Positions 11,728 to 24,690 of a stretch of 64,000 bases of DNA are shown here, one piece after another. The DNA lies in NCBI GenBank assembly GCA_013400115.1, contig VXBP01002556.1, forward strand, positions 625,120 to 689,119, read 5' to 3'. Under the pieces are notes generated by a model, which saw only the letters and a list, made by a program, of their open reading frames with translations, made no database searches and was not told where the DNA came from. Source of the DNA: Rhinopomastus cyanomelas (taxonomy: Eukaryota > Chordata > Aves > Bucerotiformes > Rhinopomastidae). A program made the translations under genes and the position numbers. Every line of letters begins with the position of its first letter. The stretch's first letter is position 1.

Positions 11728-12200
11728 CTCAAAAATAATGCTGGTTGGGAGGGACTTCAGGAAATCTCTAGTCCACCCTCTGCCTCAGTCACTAAGGAGA
11801 TCAGACTAAGTTTTTAAAGTTATTCAGGGTTTCTTCCAGTTGGATCTTGAAAAATCTTCAAAGATAGAGTTCCTCAGCCTTAATGGACCACTTTTTCCAT
11901 TACCTGACTGTCCAAATGTTGAAAAAGTTCATCTTATGTCTGATTGGAACTTTTCTTCTTAAAGTTTTTCACTATTGTATCTTATCCTCATGTCATACAC
12001 AACTGTGAAGAGCCTGGATCTCTCTTCTCAAAAACAAAGTCTTGGGTACTGGCAGGCTGCTGTTAGATGCCCCTGAAGCTACTTCTTTTCCATGCTGAAC
12101 AAGGTTCCCCAGCTTCCTCGGCCTCTCCTCAGAGGTCACATGTTCTGTCTCCTGATCATTCTGGTGGACTTGATCCAGTTTATCTGCTTCTCCATTTAGA
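11728..12200 (-). mobile_element. Very old CR1 LINE fragment
   Basis: On the minus strand this matches the general order of an ancient CR1 3' region. Traces include GGTTGGGAGGGACTTCAGGA near the left end, AAAAAGTTCATCTTATGTCTG near 11920 and a decayed segment with CCTCGGCCTCTCCTCAGAGG near 12117-12136. Stops and indels are frequent. Only the order of several weak blocks supports the call, and the right end is uncertain. Confidence 0.65.
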
Positions 12201-15200
12201 GAGCTGACAGCATCTCAGAGCATCTTTTCTGTGCTCTTTACTCTGTTCCTTGCTTTCCTCCGTCCCTGTAGGCCCTTGAACTCTCTTGTTCATTGCCACT
12301 GCAGGCAGGATTGGCACCAAGTATCACTTCCCCAACTGGTTCTTCCTTGCTAGTGAACAGCAGAACCAGCTGCACATCGCTGTGGTTGACTCAGCCAGAG
12401 CCTTGACACCCTCCAGATATCTTTTGGGTTACTCGCATCCTATTGTGTTACGCTTCCAGCAGATGTCACAAAGATTAAAGCTCTCATTAAACAAAAAAGG
12501 ATTCAGAGACTTCTGTTAGTTTCATAGTTCTCCCAGGGTTCTAACAGTACTGACAGAAAACATATTTCTTTTTCCTATTTGAGCTCAAAACCAAAACAAC
12601 CTCTCAGTTACTGCTAGGTACACTGCAGTTTATATGCTCTCCTGAGAAGCATTGTTTGCCCAAGTGTTTAAAAATAAAGTTTACAGATTGTAGCTCGTCT
12701 AACTGCTCATGTCATTTTGTTGTGCTTAAATAAATGAAGGCATTTGCATCTTGGCTGGTTACTGCAACCCAAAGATAAATCACTGTGTTAAGGATCCATC
12801 ATATTGCTGAGTTACTTGGGGACATGTAAACAGTGTATGAGTTCAGGAAAATATATAACAGCTTCACAGAACCACATGTGTTTCCTTTGTTAAACAAGTC
12901 AGTGGAACCATACCTTAGAGTAGACTTAGTGGAAGCACACCTTAGGAGAGACCTAGGTTACTTGAGATCTTGTTTGACATCGGGCTTTCTGGACATCCCT
13001 GTTCATGTTTCTCTACTCTGGATAACTGCAGTGTCATTTTTGACAGGGTAACATATGGCCATTCTGAAGAATTCCTGGAAAGAGACATCTAGAGAGATGA
13101 CTAAGTATGGGCTTTCCCAGATGCTCGTGTGTGAAACCCTGTAAAATAGGACAGCACCAGACAGTTCCCTTTGCCTACACGAATGTACAAGCGCCGTAAG
13201 CCAATGCAGCTAAATCAGAAAGCTCACTCATAGAGGCAGCTGCTCTTCACTAGTGACTTGTCCTCTATAAATACCCCAGGGTGCATGTGAAGTCAACCTT
13301 ACTGAAGGCAGTCTTTTACTTGATGACAGTCAAAGTCATTATGCAATCTGGGATCTTGCAAACAGGATCGTAGAGTAATTCAAGTTGGAAGGGAGTTCAG
13401 GAACACTAGTCTGTGCAGTGATGTGAGCATAAAAATGTATTTTAGAGTGGCACACAGATCCATCATCAAACAATGCAAGATCCGTGCATTCAGGCTTAAG
13501 AGTTGAGAGAGAGGGAGAGCAGATACCTCCTTGATTTATGAACAGACAAGCTGTGACATCTGGAAGACCTAAGGCACATGAATACTCTCTCTTCTCTGGT
13601 GAAATGTCCTTGGGTTGACACTTTATATATTCCAACGATGAACTTAATTGAAAGACTTCTTTACATCTTTAGAGCAACATGAAGGATTTTCTGTGTTTGT
13701 CAAAATTTGAGTTCTGAAGTTTGTTTTGATAACTGCTTCATTACATAGATTTATTACAAAGCACAGGGGGAGTTGCAAATAAGATCTAAGTAACATAGTC
13801 ATGGCTTTCTCATCTGTGGATGGAAGAGCAACAGTCTGATCAAAGCTAGTGCAGATTTATGTGGAAGATTTTGAGTTGAAAGTGTTTTCTGGTTCTTTAC
13901 AGCTGGTTGGAATGACTAGTGCAGATTAGCATAAGACTCTGTATATACATTTCCACATGAAAACGTACCCTTTAAGGGAAACCTTGGTGGAGATGTGACA
14001 AACAGTCATAGACATATTCTCTTCCTTGGTGGAAGAACTGTCTTCTGTGAGGAAAAGGACTTTACTGATCTCTGCAAATCATCAGTGATAATGTTAAAAA
14101 ACCCCCGACCTGAGCAGCTAAGCAAAGAGCAAAACAAATAACCCAAATGTCTGCAAGTCAGTTGTTCTACGTTATTCACAAACTTGTTGCTCTATGTCTA
14201 TTCATCCCTAGGTCATATGTACTGTATCTGTCAGAATATGGAGGAACATTTTTGTCTTGACATGTATAAGGGATATGAAAGGAGATGCAATAGCACCCAG
14301 CATCTTCTGCCCCTCCAGTCTGTCATGCTTAATGGACAAGCCACTAGTCAAAAGGTCTTTGCAAAAGAAGCACAGAGAGGAATGGGGTTTTTTGCCAGAT
14401 GTTCCCTGCAGTTACTTTATTTTCAGAGTACTTTCACTGGAAAGTTCCTAATACCTTTTTTACATAAGATAGATTCAAGCCAATTAGTAAAACTGAAAAG
14501 ACAACCTGTCTTCAAATATCATTATTCTTTTGCATTTTTTTGAGGCTGAATTCTTATTTCAATGTCTTTTGCCTCTGCCAGCAGAGTTACTGACATATTC
14601 TAGAGATAGTCTATTCATTTTCTTCAACAGCAAACCCCTACCCCAGTGACTTTTCTGTTGGCGGTTTAAGAAAACCAATGGATGATGATTCTCTTTACAT
14701 CTTCAGCAATTTCATAAGATCTGTTAAGTCAAAAAGTGATGGTATCTTCTAAATTCTTTCTCTCCCAGTAGCCATTCATAGAATAAATAATGACCCAGCA
14801 GGTTTGTACTAGATAGAGCTCTGAAAATTACTGGTTTTCAGTGAGGATACACTGCTCGTGTGCTTTCTTTACAGCTCAGATTCAAAGGGATTGCTTAGTT
14901 TCCCACCCTCCTGTTTCTGTCACAGGATCATGCAGTTGATGACTGCCTCTAGAACATGACATTGTGTAAGAATCACTTATTCCTACTGTAGTTCTTGTTA
15001 CTACACCTGAAATATCTTGTGCTATCAGAAAGTGGCATGAATTTTAGTTTGTCTACATCGAATGTTACACATGCAGAGATCCAAATACGTAACCAGACAG
15101 ACACAGAATCCTGAAGGGTCTGATACAATCAGGCTTCTCATATTTGGATCTTTTATCTGTCTTCAGTCAAAACAAATAATAAGGCTGGCAGTAATACTAC

Positions 15201-15896
15201 CTTTTCCTGACCTTCAAAGTCATACTTACATGTTCACCTGATGGTTCTTCCACCAGACCAGTCTTGGGTTTGAACTTCCCAAGAGGATCCTGCAAACCAA
15301 GGGCAGGACCACTGTGCTGTTGTAGCAAAACCCACCCAGAGAAGCGACCAGAGGTGAACCGCACGCTCTGCTTTGTAGTGGAACTGGGGTTAAGAATAGG
15401 TCGACTGTTCCTGCAGGGGGGTATTTCAAGAAGCAGTAAGAGACTGCAAACTAACAGTGAGGTTACTGAGCATCCAGTTGTGTGAATCCTTAAATCTCAG
15501 TCATAACAACATACTCTTCAGCCATCCCTTTCTGAATCTCTGGGTTTTTGGGCCTTATTCAGAAGGGCTGTTATCAGTGAGGTGAGCCAAATCTGCGGTA
15601 CCTTTCTCACATCTGATGTGTCACATTCCTGACTCCACTGAAAGAATCATTGAGTTTTGCCAAAAGATTTGAGGCCTTGAGTGAAAAAGGTGGCACCAGA
15701 TTTCCCCAACCCACGATTAATTAAGCCTAGAACAGACACTTCATTTCCAGTATTTTTCAATGGAATAGTGCTCGGTAGCACTTGGAGAAGCACCTACATC
15801 ATCTCTAGTATTCTCAAAGTATTTATCAAATTAGAGTTGTGTATAAAAGGGGGGGAGAGAGTGCTCTGACGCTGAGTGGACTGGTGCCCTTACGCA
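12201..15896. other. Unique intergenic DNA
   Basis: Nothing recognised except one tiny CR1-like scrap at 13366-13412. The longest open frame (14184-14543) has no recognisable domain. Confidence 0.5.
13366..13412 (-). mobile_element. CR1 3'-end scrap
   Basis: ATCGTAGAGTAATTCAAGTT followed by GGAAGGGAGTTCAGGAACACTAGTC resembles the reverse complement of an old CR1 3' terminus. Only about 45 bases match, so this is tentative. Confidence 0.45.
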
Positions 15897-16228
15897 AAAT
15901 CACAGAATCATAGAATAGTTTCGGTTGAAAAAGACCTTTAAGATCACTGAGTCCAACTGTTATCTAATTCTACCAAGCCCACTGCTAAGCCCTGTCCCTA
16001 AGCTACACACCTACACAACTTTCAACCACCTCCAGGGATGATGATTCAACCACCTCCCTGGGCAGCCTGTTCCAGTTCCTGATGACCATTTCAGTAAAGT
16101 TTTTCATAATAGCTAACCTAAACTTCTCCCAGTGCAACTTGAGGTCATCTCCTCTTGTCCTGTTACTTGTGAGAAGAGATTCAGGTAGTTGCAGACAGCA
16201 ATAAGGTCTCCCCTGATCTTCCCTTCAA
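15897..16228 (-). mobile_element. CR1 LINE 3' fragment
   Basis: Minus-strand CR1 starting at its 3' terminus (AATCACAGAATCATAGAATA). It continues through GACCTTTAAGATCACTGAGTC and ACCACCTCCCTGGGCAGCCT and into the decayed C-terminal coding region. It fades after about 16228. It resembles the copies at 23.4, 28.3 and 51.9 kb more than the younger ones. Confidence 0.9.
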
Positions 16229-16775
16229 TCAGTGTACCTATTTGCTGGCTTTAGATTGCATACGAGTGGTATCTGCCCTGGACTTCAGCAGGGTATCTCT
16301 GCTGCCTAGATGTCATTGGTAATTCAGAGATCTCTGCAACTTCAAGGTAGAGAGCAAACACTTGATGAACTTTCCAGTGATTTGCATACCATTTTACCCT
16401 TTGTCAAACTAAAGGAAGCATAATAGAGAATATTACCAATACTTTTATAAAGTTTACACGGAGCAAACGAGCTTCAGGCTCAAGGCCCTTGTCCAATGGA
16501 CTACAAACATTAACTTACATAAAGCTTTTTAAATCATATAAGCTATCTGTGTGTTTATATTATATATATATGCAATTGTTTAAATTCTCTTTGTTGAATC
16601 TATGTATGCTGTTGTCCCAAAGTTGTTTATTTTGGGAAGCAGAAAAGAGTTGAAAATTGAATTTTAGAAATGGCATACTGTCCTTGCGTCTTCCATTACT
16701 TTAGGCTATCTTGCTGTCTTAGTCCTAGATTGTTTGGTTTGGGCAAGAAACTTCTTTAATGACACTGTAATAGTT
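16229..16775. other. No gene or repeat recognised
   Basis: Short AT-rich spacer with a small TA tract at about 16556-16570. Confidence 0.5.
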
Positions 16776-17283
16776 TGACCTCTCCTATGAGGCCAGACTG
16801 AGGGAGTTGGGGCTGTTCAGTCTGGAGAAGAGGAGGCTCCCAGGTGACCTTATTGTGGCCTCCAGTATCTGAAGGGGGCCTACAAAAAGGCTTTTTAGGA
16901 TGTCAGGTAGCGACAGGACTAGGGGGAAAGGAGCAAAGCTGGAGATGGGTGGATATGGTGGAGATGGGTGGAGAGTGGATATGAGGAGGAAGTTCTTCAC
17001 CGTGACAGTGATGAGAGCCTGGAATATGTTGCCCAGGAAGGTGGTGGAGGCCCCATCCTTGGAGGTGTTTGAGGCTGGGCTGGATGAGGCTCTGGCCAGC
17101 CTGATCTAGGGTGGGGTGTCCTTGCCCATGGTAGGGGAGTAGGAACTGGATGATCCTGTGGTCCCTTCTAACCCAGACTGACTGCATGACTTGGTCTAGA
17201 TGATCCTTCTGTGTCAGGGGGATTGGAGTAGATGATCTTTCAAGGTCCCTTCCAATCCCTAATGATTCTATGATTCTATTCTA
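16776..17283 (+). mobile_element. Two-tailed CR1 chimera
   Basis: The first part (16776 to about 17188) is a CR1 3' fragment with CTGAGGGAGTTGGGGCTGTT, the block GAGGCTCTGGCCAGCCTGAT and its own 3' end TGGTCCCTTCTAACCCAGAC followed by TGACTGCATG. Joined directly to it is a second CR1 3' end of a different subtype (17189-17283): ACTTGGTCTAGATGATCC, then AGGTCCCTTCCAATCCCTAA and ATTCTATG repeats. The same join occurs at 33.6 kb and, on the opposite strand, at 57.8 kb, so it looks like one mobile composite rather than a chance insertion. The right end touches an LTR. Confidence 0.85.
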
Positions 17284-17885
17284 TGACTCTAACCCCAGTT
17301 GGCCACTAAGCACTGTGCAGCTTCTCACGTGCTCATCCCCCTGCCCAGCAGAAAACAAAAAATATGTGTAGCTCATAGGGTGGGATAAGAATGGTTTTAT
17401 ACTTGAAATACAAATACAGTATAAAACACTAAAGTAAAATGTACTGAAGTATAATATAATAAAAAATAATATAATTGATGTTGTGAAAGAAGATAACAAA
17501 AAGAAAGTGAAATAAAACCCAAGAAAGGAAAGTTACGGGTTATTCAATTGCTCACTGCCATTTATTGATGCTTAGCCAGTGCCTGAGCAACAACCTGAAC
17601 TTTTTGCAGTCTGTATACTGGGCAGTGAGATCATACAATATGGAATATTATGGGTCAGCTGTCCCAGCTGTGTACCCTCCCAACTTCTTGTGCCACTCTA
17701 GCCTCCTCACTTGCAGGACATGAGAAGCTGATAAATAGTTGATTTAGTGTAAGCATTACTTAGCAACAACCAGGAACATCAGTGTTTTGTCAACTTTATT
17801 CTTGTACTACATACAAAACAAAACACTATACCAGCTACTAGGAAAAAATTAACTCTGTTACTCTGTTTCAGCCAAAACTGGGACA
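17284..17885 (-). mobile_element. Solo LTR of an avian endogenous retrovirus (ERVL-like)
   Basis: About 600 bp matching, from memory of the family, a common bird LTR in reverse orientation. The right edge (LTR 5' end) has the reverse complements of TAGTAGCTGGTATAGTG and TGACAAAACACTGATG. The middle has GGTCAGCTGTCCCAGCTGTG and CCTCCCAACTTCTTGTGCCA, and the left edge reads TGACTCTAACCCCAGTTGGC. No retroviral internal region flanks it, so it is a solo LTR left by recombination or a broken copy. Target-site duplications are not obvious. The superfamily is my inference. Confidence 0.8.
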
Positions 17886-19605
17886 CATACCTACACTGTG
17901 GAGGAGCAGGACATAAACAGAGGTCCATGAGCAACTGTATTGGAAAGAAATGGAATAAAACCAAGTGGACTCCAAGCCAAACAAAAACTGGATGGACATT
18001 CTGCAACACAAAAATATTTCTGATAACCAAGATGCATCCAGAAGATGAGGTTGTATGAGAGTATTTGTTTACAGATATGGTGCATTGTGCAATCATCACT
18101 ATTTGTTTATTTGCACAGCAAGGTATCAGATCCAGAAAATGTCACTGTGAAATACTCAGTTCTGGAATGGAGGCAGTTTGTGACTATCGCATCCTAGAGA
18201 GCGCAGAACACTTATGAGGCTCAGTAAAACCAGAGCAGAGATAAAAACACATGAATAAGGGTAGTATACCTTCTTAGACCAATATCTATAGCTTTACAAT
18301 GTGTAAGTAGTAACTCAAGGACTAAAGAGGAGCTCAGTTGTGTTTGGCCTTTCTATGATCAAAATAACTAGTTCTTCTAAATCCTGAGATGCTTGTATAT
18401 TGCTAGTAAAACTACTACATTTTCCAGAAAAGTAGCTAAAACCAATAATTATCCCGTCAGAAATAAAAGTTTCAGATAAATGGGTGCCAGTACATATTGA
18501 TTCTGATGAGAATTATCCAAAATCTACCGTGCAATTGCTACGAAAATAGGCAGTTCGGAAGTGAGGCATCACCAGCTTATGACTCATCGGTGTCCTTTGA
18601 GAGGTCAGAGTGTGTGGGACAGAGTTATCTGTGGGTTTTGTTTCTTGTTGGCAGGAATGGAGCCACAGGACATGATCAGCTGACGCAACAACACAAGTAA
18701 TCCCCCGGACTTCATTAACAATTGCATACTACAAAGAGACAATGTCAGAAGAGATGAAAACCTACTGGAACCTCGAAGAGGCAGATGATCAAAGCTGACA
18801 CACAAATGCCATTGTAACTTTCTGTTTCAGCTTTATTTGCTGTATTTCAAACAGCTGGGCTGCAAAGCAGCCTTTCTGACTCTGTTGATATGCTAATATA
18901 GGACAGAAGTGCCAAGAAAGTAAAAAAGTGATGATGAACAGTTACCACTTGCCTAAAACTCTGCATGCAGCCAAATTGTGGTCTAATGCAATTTAGACAT
19001 AGGACGTAATCTGCACATTTATTAGGTGTGAGAACATCACTGATGACATCAACTAGCTGACCGAATACCCTTTGAAATCTTTTGGCTTCAAAGAACAGTT
19101 AATTCTTTTCCACAGTATCACTTTATTGAGTTCAATGAGTCTATCAGGAACATCCTATTTGAACATGACAGGATTTGTATCCTCTAAAGGTCTTTCACAC
19201 AATACTGCTCTGGAATGAGAAGACCACAAATCAAGCATCAGTAGTGATCTCCTTTTTCTTCATTCAAATAACCATCTGAAATACAGGAGATTCACATGAA
19301 CAGACTGTAAGGTCTCAAAACCACTTTGGGTAATTAATATTACAGAATGTTTCTGCAGTTATCATCTGTGACCTTCTAGTGATAAAGCCACTGAGACTGA
19401 TCTGAACATTGGACAGCTATGCAAAGATTATTTGTCATGTTTACTATATGAGTAATAAATTTATTAAGTGAACATAAATACTGAACATGTTGCAAACCAG
19501 CTGGTTTTATGTCATGTGTACAAGATCAGCATTTCCTATATGAAGCCAAGCTACAAACATTTAGAATTGCATACTGGGAAGTACAGTAAGAAGTGAGATA
19601 ATTAA
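17886..19605. other. Unique intergenic DNA
   Basis: No coding exon, RNA gene or repeat recognised. Confidence 0.5.
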
Positions 19606-20106
19606 CTGGAATGTTGTGTCCAGTTTTGGGCCCCTCCATTCAAGAAGGACACAGAACTATTGGAGAGAGTCTGGTGCAGAGCCACAATGATGATGAAGGG
19701 AGTGGAACACTTCCTTTATGAGGAAAGGCTGAGGGAGCTGGTTCTCTTGAACTTGGAGAAACAGAGACTAAGGAGTGGCCTCATTAATGTTTATAATTAT
19801 GTGAGGGGTGGGTGACAGGAGGATGGAACCAGGCACTTCTCAGCATTATCTAGTGATAGGACAAGGGGCTGGAACATAGGAGGTTCCACATCAATATGAG
19901 AATTAACTTCTTCACAGTGAGGGTGACAGAGCACTGGAAGGGGCTGCCCTTGGGGGTTGTGGAGTCTCCTTCTCTGGAAACATTTAAGACCTGCCTGGAC
20001 ATGTTCCTGTGCGACTTGATCTAGGTGATCCTGCTGTGGCGAGGACATTGGACTAGATGATCTTTTGAGGTCTCTTCCAATCCCTAATGTACTGTGATTC
20101 TGTGAT
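19606..20106 (+). mobile_element. CR1 LINE 3' fragment
   Basis: 5'-truncated CR1 starting within the ORF2 C-terminal region (TGTTGTGTCCAGTTTTGGGC). It runs through GAGGAAAGGCTGAGGGAGCT and CAGTGAGGGTGACAGAGCAC to a tail CTAATGTACTGTGATTCTGTG. Several stops and a deletion near 19867, in the segment before GGCTGGAACATAGGAGG, break the frame. The terminal repeat is ATTCTGTG. Confidence 0.95.
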
Positions 20107-23100
20107 CAAATATGTTCTATTAATGGCGTGGTAACGTGCAATAGCAAGAAAACGTATAATTTTTGAGAATAAACTTTGCTGCTGAAAAAGGACCTCCAAT
20201 GTCATGGCATCATGGCATATTCTTCTTTAGCCTACACAAGAGAACGGCACACACACTAAGAATAATAGCTTTTGAAGGAAAATATTCATTAGTATTAAGA
20301 ATATCATAGAAAGATGCAGAATAAAAGAGTGTTTATTTGTCTTTATGTTCTAGATAATCCAGGAGCTATCAATGTTTGAAGGATGTGTGACTATTAACAT
20401 TATTATGTAGCCTCACATATGTTTCTTGAGCAGATGATGTGAGCCCTCGAGTACGAAAGGAGTGAAGGATTGCAAAGTTTGCCAAAAACATTTTAAGCCT
20501 TCAATCTCAATTAGGTCTGGCATTTCAGTCCCACAGCAGCAGCAAACAACTTATTCTTACTGAATATTAAAAATATACATCTTCTTTATCTGTATGTGCT
20601 TAAATACTCAATTTCAATAGAAAATGTTCTTCCTACTTCGTTAATGACTGTGCATAAATATTCCTCAGTTACCTGCCACTGCAGTGACTGCTTTCCAGGG
20701 TTTTGAAACACATGACAGGGAACAGGAAAATAGAAAGAGCTGAGAGAAAGCAAGTTCTGTTCTTTGAAGTGTAACACTCTAATGCTTCAGCAGTTTGAAC
20801 TTCTTGGGCATATTGCATTTGAGCAGTAGAACTCCTCAAGGCGAGTCAGCTTCGTCCCTTGTAGTCTGTGGTTCCATAGCACTTAAGGCAAATGAACGTC
20901 TTCCACTGTGGACAACCCACAGAATGGGTGAAGGGCTCCAGCTGCCTTATTTAAATGCCTTAAGCTGCATTTGAGAATAGTCTTCCCTGCTCTTCTTAAA
21001 GCTGCTGTAATAGTGATTATCAAATACCTTGAGCTAAAAAACCAAGCTGTGTGTTACTCTTAAAGGTTACCAGGCAATGTTATTCTTTTCCTTCTGTCAT
21101 ATATTTTAGTGACAATGGGTGGTCTCATCCTGAAGCTCCTAAGTCAGAAAAGTTGTCAAAATATTCATAATGCAAAAATGTTAATAGATGTTTCTGTTAG
21201 CAGATCAGCATACAAGAAGGCACAGGTAACGTAGGGAGAGGTTGAGCAGAGCAAGTTCAATACAGTTCATTATTGTTGAGGTTTTGTGTCTCTCCTAAAT
21301 ATAACTACAAATAGTTTTACTATATAGATTATAAACAAGAAGAACTTACTCAGGGAACTAAATAGAGCAGGCATCATTAACTGAACTAAGGAAAAATATT
21401 TAGGATAGAGAGAAATACAAAGGAATTCTATCATGGAAGTGCAGTAAAAAAGGCTCATAAACTATTAACGGTTCAGCATAGGAGCAAAAACTTTTTTGAG
21501 TCTAGACAGAAAGAATCAGCCATGCTTTAGCTCTGTTAGTAGTGACAGTTTTATTCTCCCTTTAAGGTCCATATATCCAATTTCATCATGTGTGGCTTTT
21601 TCACTGGGTTTGTCCATGTATCAGGTTGCCCCAAATGGGAGCACTGGAAAAAATTCCCTGTTGTTATTGATCTTATTGAGAATGGTGTGGAGTCCCTTTC
21701 TGGAGCAGAGTTATTCTAGACAGATGCCTGTGGCATGAGTTAGGAATAGAATAGAAGAGCAGGATATTTGGGGCAACAACCTCAGGAGAAACAACCTGTA
21801 TAAACAGAACCTGCATGTTGGAGGGATGATAAAGCCCTTTACCCAGCAAGTCTCAGGAATAAACATGTAATGTTAACAACAAGATTTCCAGCCTCAGGCT
21901 TGCTCCTTTTGATCCCTTTACAAAGGAAGGGACACACAAAACTGCTGATGCAATCTCTTCCAGCCCAGAGACCCAGTTTTACCCTTTCCAACAGTGTCAT
22001 GAACAGGATCATGTGAGAATGCAAAGCCATGGTGTGGAACAGCTCTCTACCAGGACATACCCGGTGAGAGGAGGAGTCTTTCCCATACTTTGTCCTTATT
22101 CACTCCAGGATGTTGATATGATGAACTCTAAATTTCCCTCTAATTTCACTCTGACCTAGACTTCCTTCTACTTTTTGTCATTCAAGTTACAGATACTGAA
22201 ACTCCCCCTTCCCCACCTCACTGTATCCTGTGTTGCCACAGCTGCAGTGTCCATAGTGTTACTAGTTTTCTCCCTACAGTCTTGCTCTCCCCCAATGCTG
22301 TGCTTCAACACTTTTCCCGCTAGCTGGTCTCTTCCCAGCCCTACTGAGATGTGTCTTACATGGCACATGGCACATTTCTCTCTACCACATCCTCACCAAT
22401 GATGAGCGGGGTATCCACCGAACCTTTGTTCAGAGAGTGCCTTCTGCAGCTCTTCCTGAGTTCCTGCTTTAGGTACCCATCCTTCTACAGTTCCCTTTTG
22501 TGCTGTTCCACACTCATATCCTATCGCCCTTCACTTAACCTCCCACAACAGTCGTGTCCAGTGTTTTTGTGTTGTTCAATGGACTATGCAAACTGGGGCC
22601 TAGAGAAAGCTCTGCCTCTGGAATACTTGACTTTTTGCACAAACACCTATAAGAGGAATTGAGAGAAGCTGACCCAAATTCTCAGTGTGAAATTCTCAGT
22701 CATTCCACTGATATCACGAGTATATGTCTTCATTGGCTCCTCTTAAGGAAAAGGTCTTTCTTTTCACAAAGAACGTTCTTTTACCCTGCTCTCACTTCTC
22801 TTCTGTAAGCCACACTGACTAACAGAAGTCAGGAAGACAGACTTCCAAGGAACTAATTTCCAAGATTCTGTTTCAAGAACTTCATTTTCTTCCCCACACT
22901 AAATTACAAATCAGCATTTCTTTACACATTTGGTTCACACTGAGACAGTAAAAATGGCCAATTGACCACTACTGTAACTCTATGGGGGGGGTGGAACAGA
23001 AAAAACGTGTGCTTTAAGTAGATCCTAGACTCACTTCATTATTCACACAGTGAACTTCATACAGTGTTCTTAAGGCTGAGGCAACAGGAGTTTGGTAGAA

Positions 23101-23425
23101 AAGACATCTGGACAACCATGAGTTCTTTGCAGACAGAAAATGGTGCTAAACTAATGCAATAAAATAATTATACTGACATGGGTTTTTCTAATGTCTAGAA
23201 GTCAATATTAATGTATGCAGAGAAGAAAAAAGCACTAAGAGTTGCCTGGGAAATAAGTAAATTAGCCACTGAGAATGCTAAATGCTCTCTCCTGTTCAGA
23301 TTCCATTAATGTTAAAGCTGTGAGCTTTGCTAGTAAATCTGCTCTTGGTATTTTATATAAAATATTCAAATATCACAATAAATGCAAATATGTTACTCAC
23401 CTTGAAGACTTGGTAAGGAACCAAA
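20107..23425. other. Unique intergenic DNA
   Basis: Nothing recognised over 3.3 kb. Short tandem copies of GGCACAT near 22362-22376 and a G run at 22984-22991 are the only low-complexity marks. Confidence 0.5.
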
Positions 23426-23600
23426 CTCACAGAATCGTTCTGACTGGAAAGGACTCCTGGGATCATTGAGTCCAACCATCTACCCTACTTTACAAGTTCA
23501 CCCCTAAACCATATCCCTCAACACCTCATCCAAATGATCTTTAAACACATCCAGGGATGGTGACACAACCACCTCCCTGGGGAGCCCATTCCAGTGCCAG
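23426..23600 (-). mobile_element. CR1 LINE 3'-end fragment
   Basis: The reverse complement of a CR1 3' end begins at TCACAGAATCGTTCTGACTG and includes ACAAGTTCACCCCTAAACCA and CCACCTCCCTGGGGAGCCC. It is the same subtype as the copies at 28.3 and 51.9 kb. It is cut off after about 175 bp, and a plus-strand CR1 coding fragment starts shortly afterwards. Confidence 0.93.
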
Positions 23601-23699
23601 CTCAAACCTGACAAAATACAGGCCAACCCAGCAGTTCAATTTAAGGGCCTGGGAGAAGAAAGAAAAATTGAGATGAGATTATGAACTGAGATTGAGACT

Positions 23700-24690
23700 G
23701 GAAAGACTACAAAGAAATTTTCTGAGCAGGTGAGAAAAACTGAAGCCCACACAGAATTCAATCTAGGCAAAAATGTCAAGGGAAACAAGAAAAAGGTCTA
23801 TGAGCCAATTAGCAACAAAAGGAATGCTAGGGAAGATGAGGGCCATCTCTGGAAGGAAGCAAGAGACTTGGTCATGAAGGATACAGAGAAGGTAGAGGTG
23901 CTCACTGACTTCTTTGCCTCAGTCATTGCTGACAAGGGCTCTGGCCACACTACTCAGTTTATGAAAGGCAAATGCAGAGACTGGAAGAAGGAAAATCTGC
24001 CTATTGCAAGTGAAGATCATGTTCAAGACCATCTAAAGAACCTGAATGTGCACATGGGACCTGACAAGACCCAGCCATGAGTCCGTGAGGAATGCAAGTG
24101 ACTAAGTAGTTCTACATTATATGTGAAAGTTCGTGGCAATTTGGTGAAGTTCCCAGTGATGGAAAAGTGAGAAACATAAACCTGGTTTTCAGAACAAAAG
24201 AAAAGGAAGATGACAGGCCAGTCAGTCTCACGTCTGTTCCCAGCAATATAATGGAGTAGATTCTTCTAAAGTCACTACTGGATCACACTGACAGCAAAGA
24301 AAACATTGGTGACCATTAATATGACATCACCAAGGGCAAACTGTGTGTAACAAATGTGATGGCCTTTTATGATGGAGTTACAGAGTTGGTGAATAACAGG
24401 AGAACAATTGATGTCATCTATCTGGACTTGTGCAATGCATTTAACACTGTCCCACACAATGTCCTAGTAATAAAACTAGAAAGACATGGGGTTTTATCCA
24501 TTGGATAAGGAACTGAATGAACAATCACACCCAAAGAGTTGTGGTCAGTGGCTCAGTGTCCAAGTGGAAAACAGTGAGATGAACATTGTTCCTCAGAGAT
24601 TGGTACTAGCACCAGTTCTGTTTATCATCTCAGCTGGTGACAAGGAATTTAGTGCACCTTCAGAAAGTTTGAGGATCTTGTTATGGTCCA
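23700..24690 (+). mobile_element. CR1 ORF2 fragment: linker and first half of reverse transcriptase
   Basis: A decayed piece of the central CR1 ORF2. The frame at 23730-24080 encodes a linker-like stretch (HLWKEARDLVMKDTEKVEVL then TDFFASVIADK, and later HMGPDKTQP). After stops, traces of the RT fingers (RPVSLTS near 24215) and of motif A follow as DVIYLDLCNAFNTVPHNVL at about 24410-24466. There the YLD aspartate is kept but the usual AFD reads AFN. The match ends at about 24685, just where the FADD catalytic motif should appear. Several frameshifts and stops make it a pseudogene. It contains no CR1 3' tail. Confidence 0.88.
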
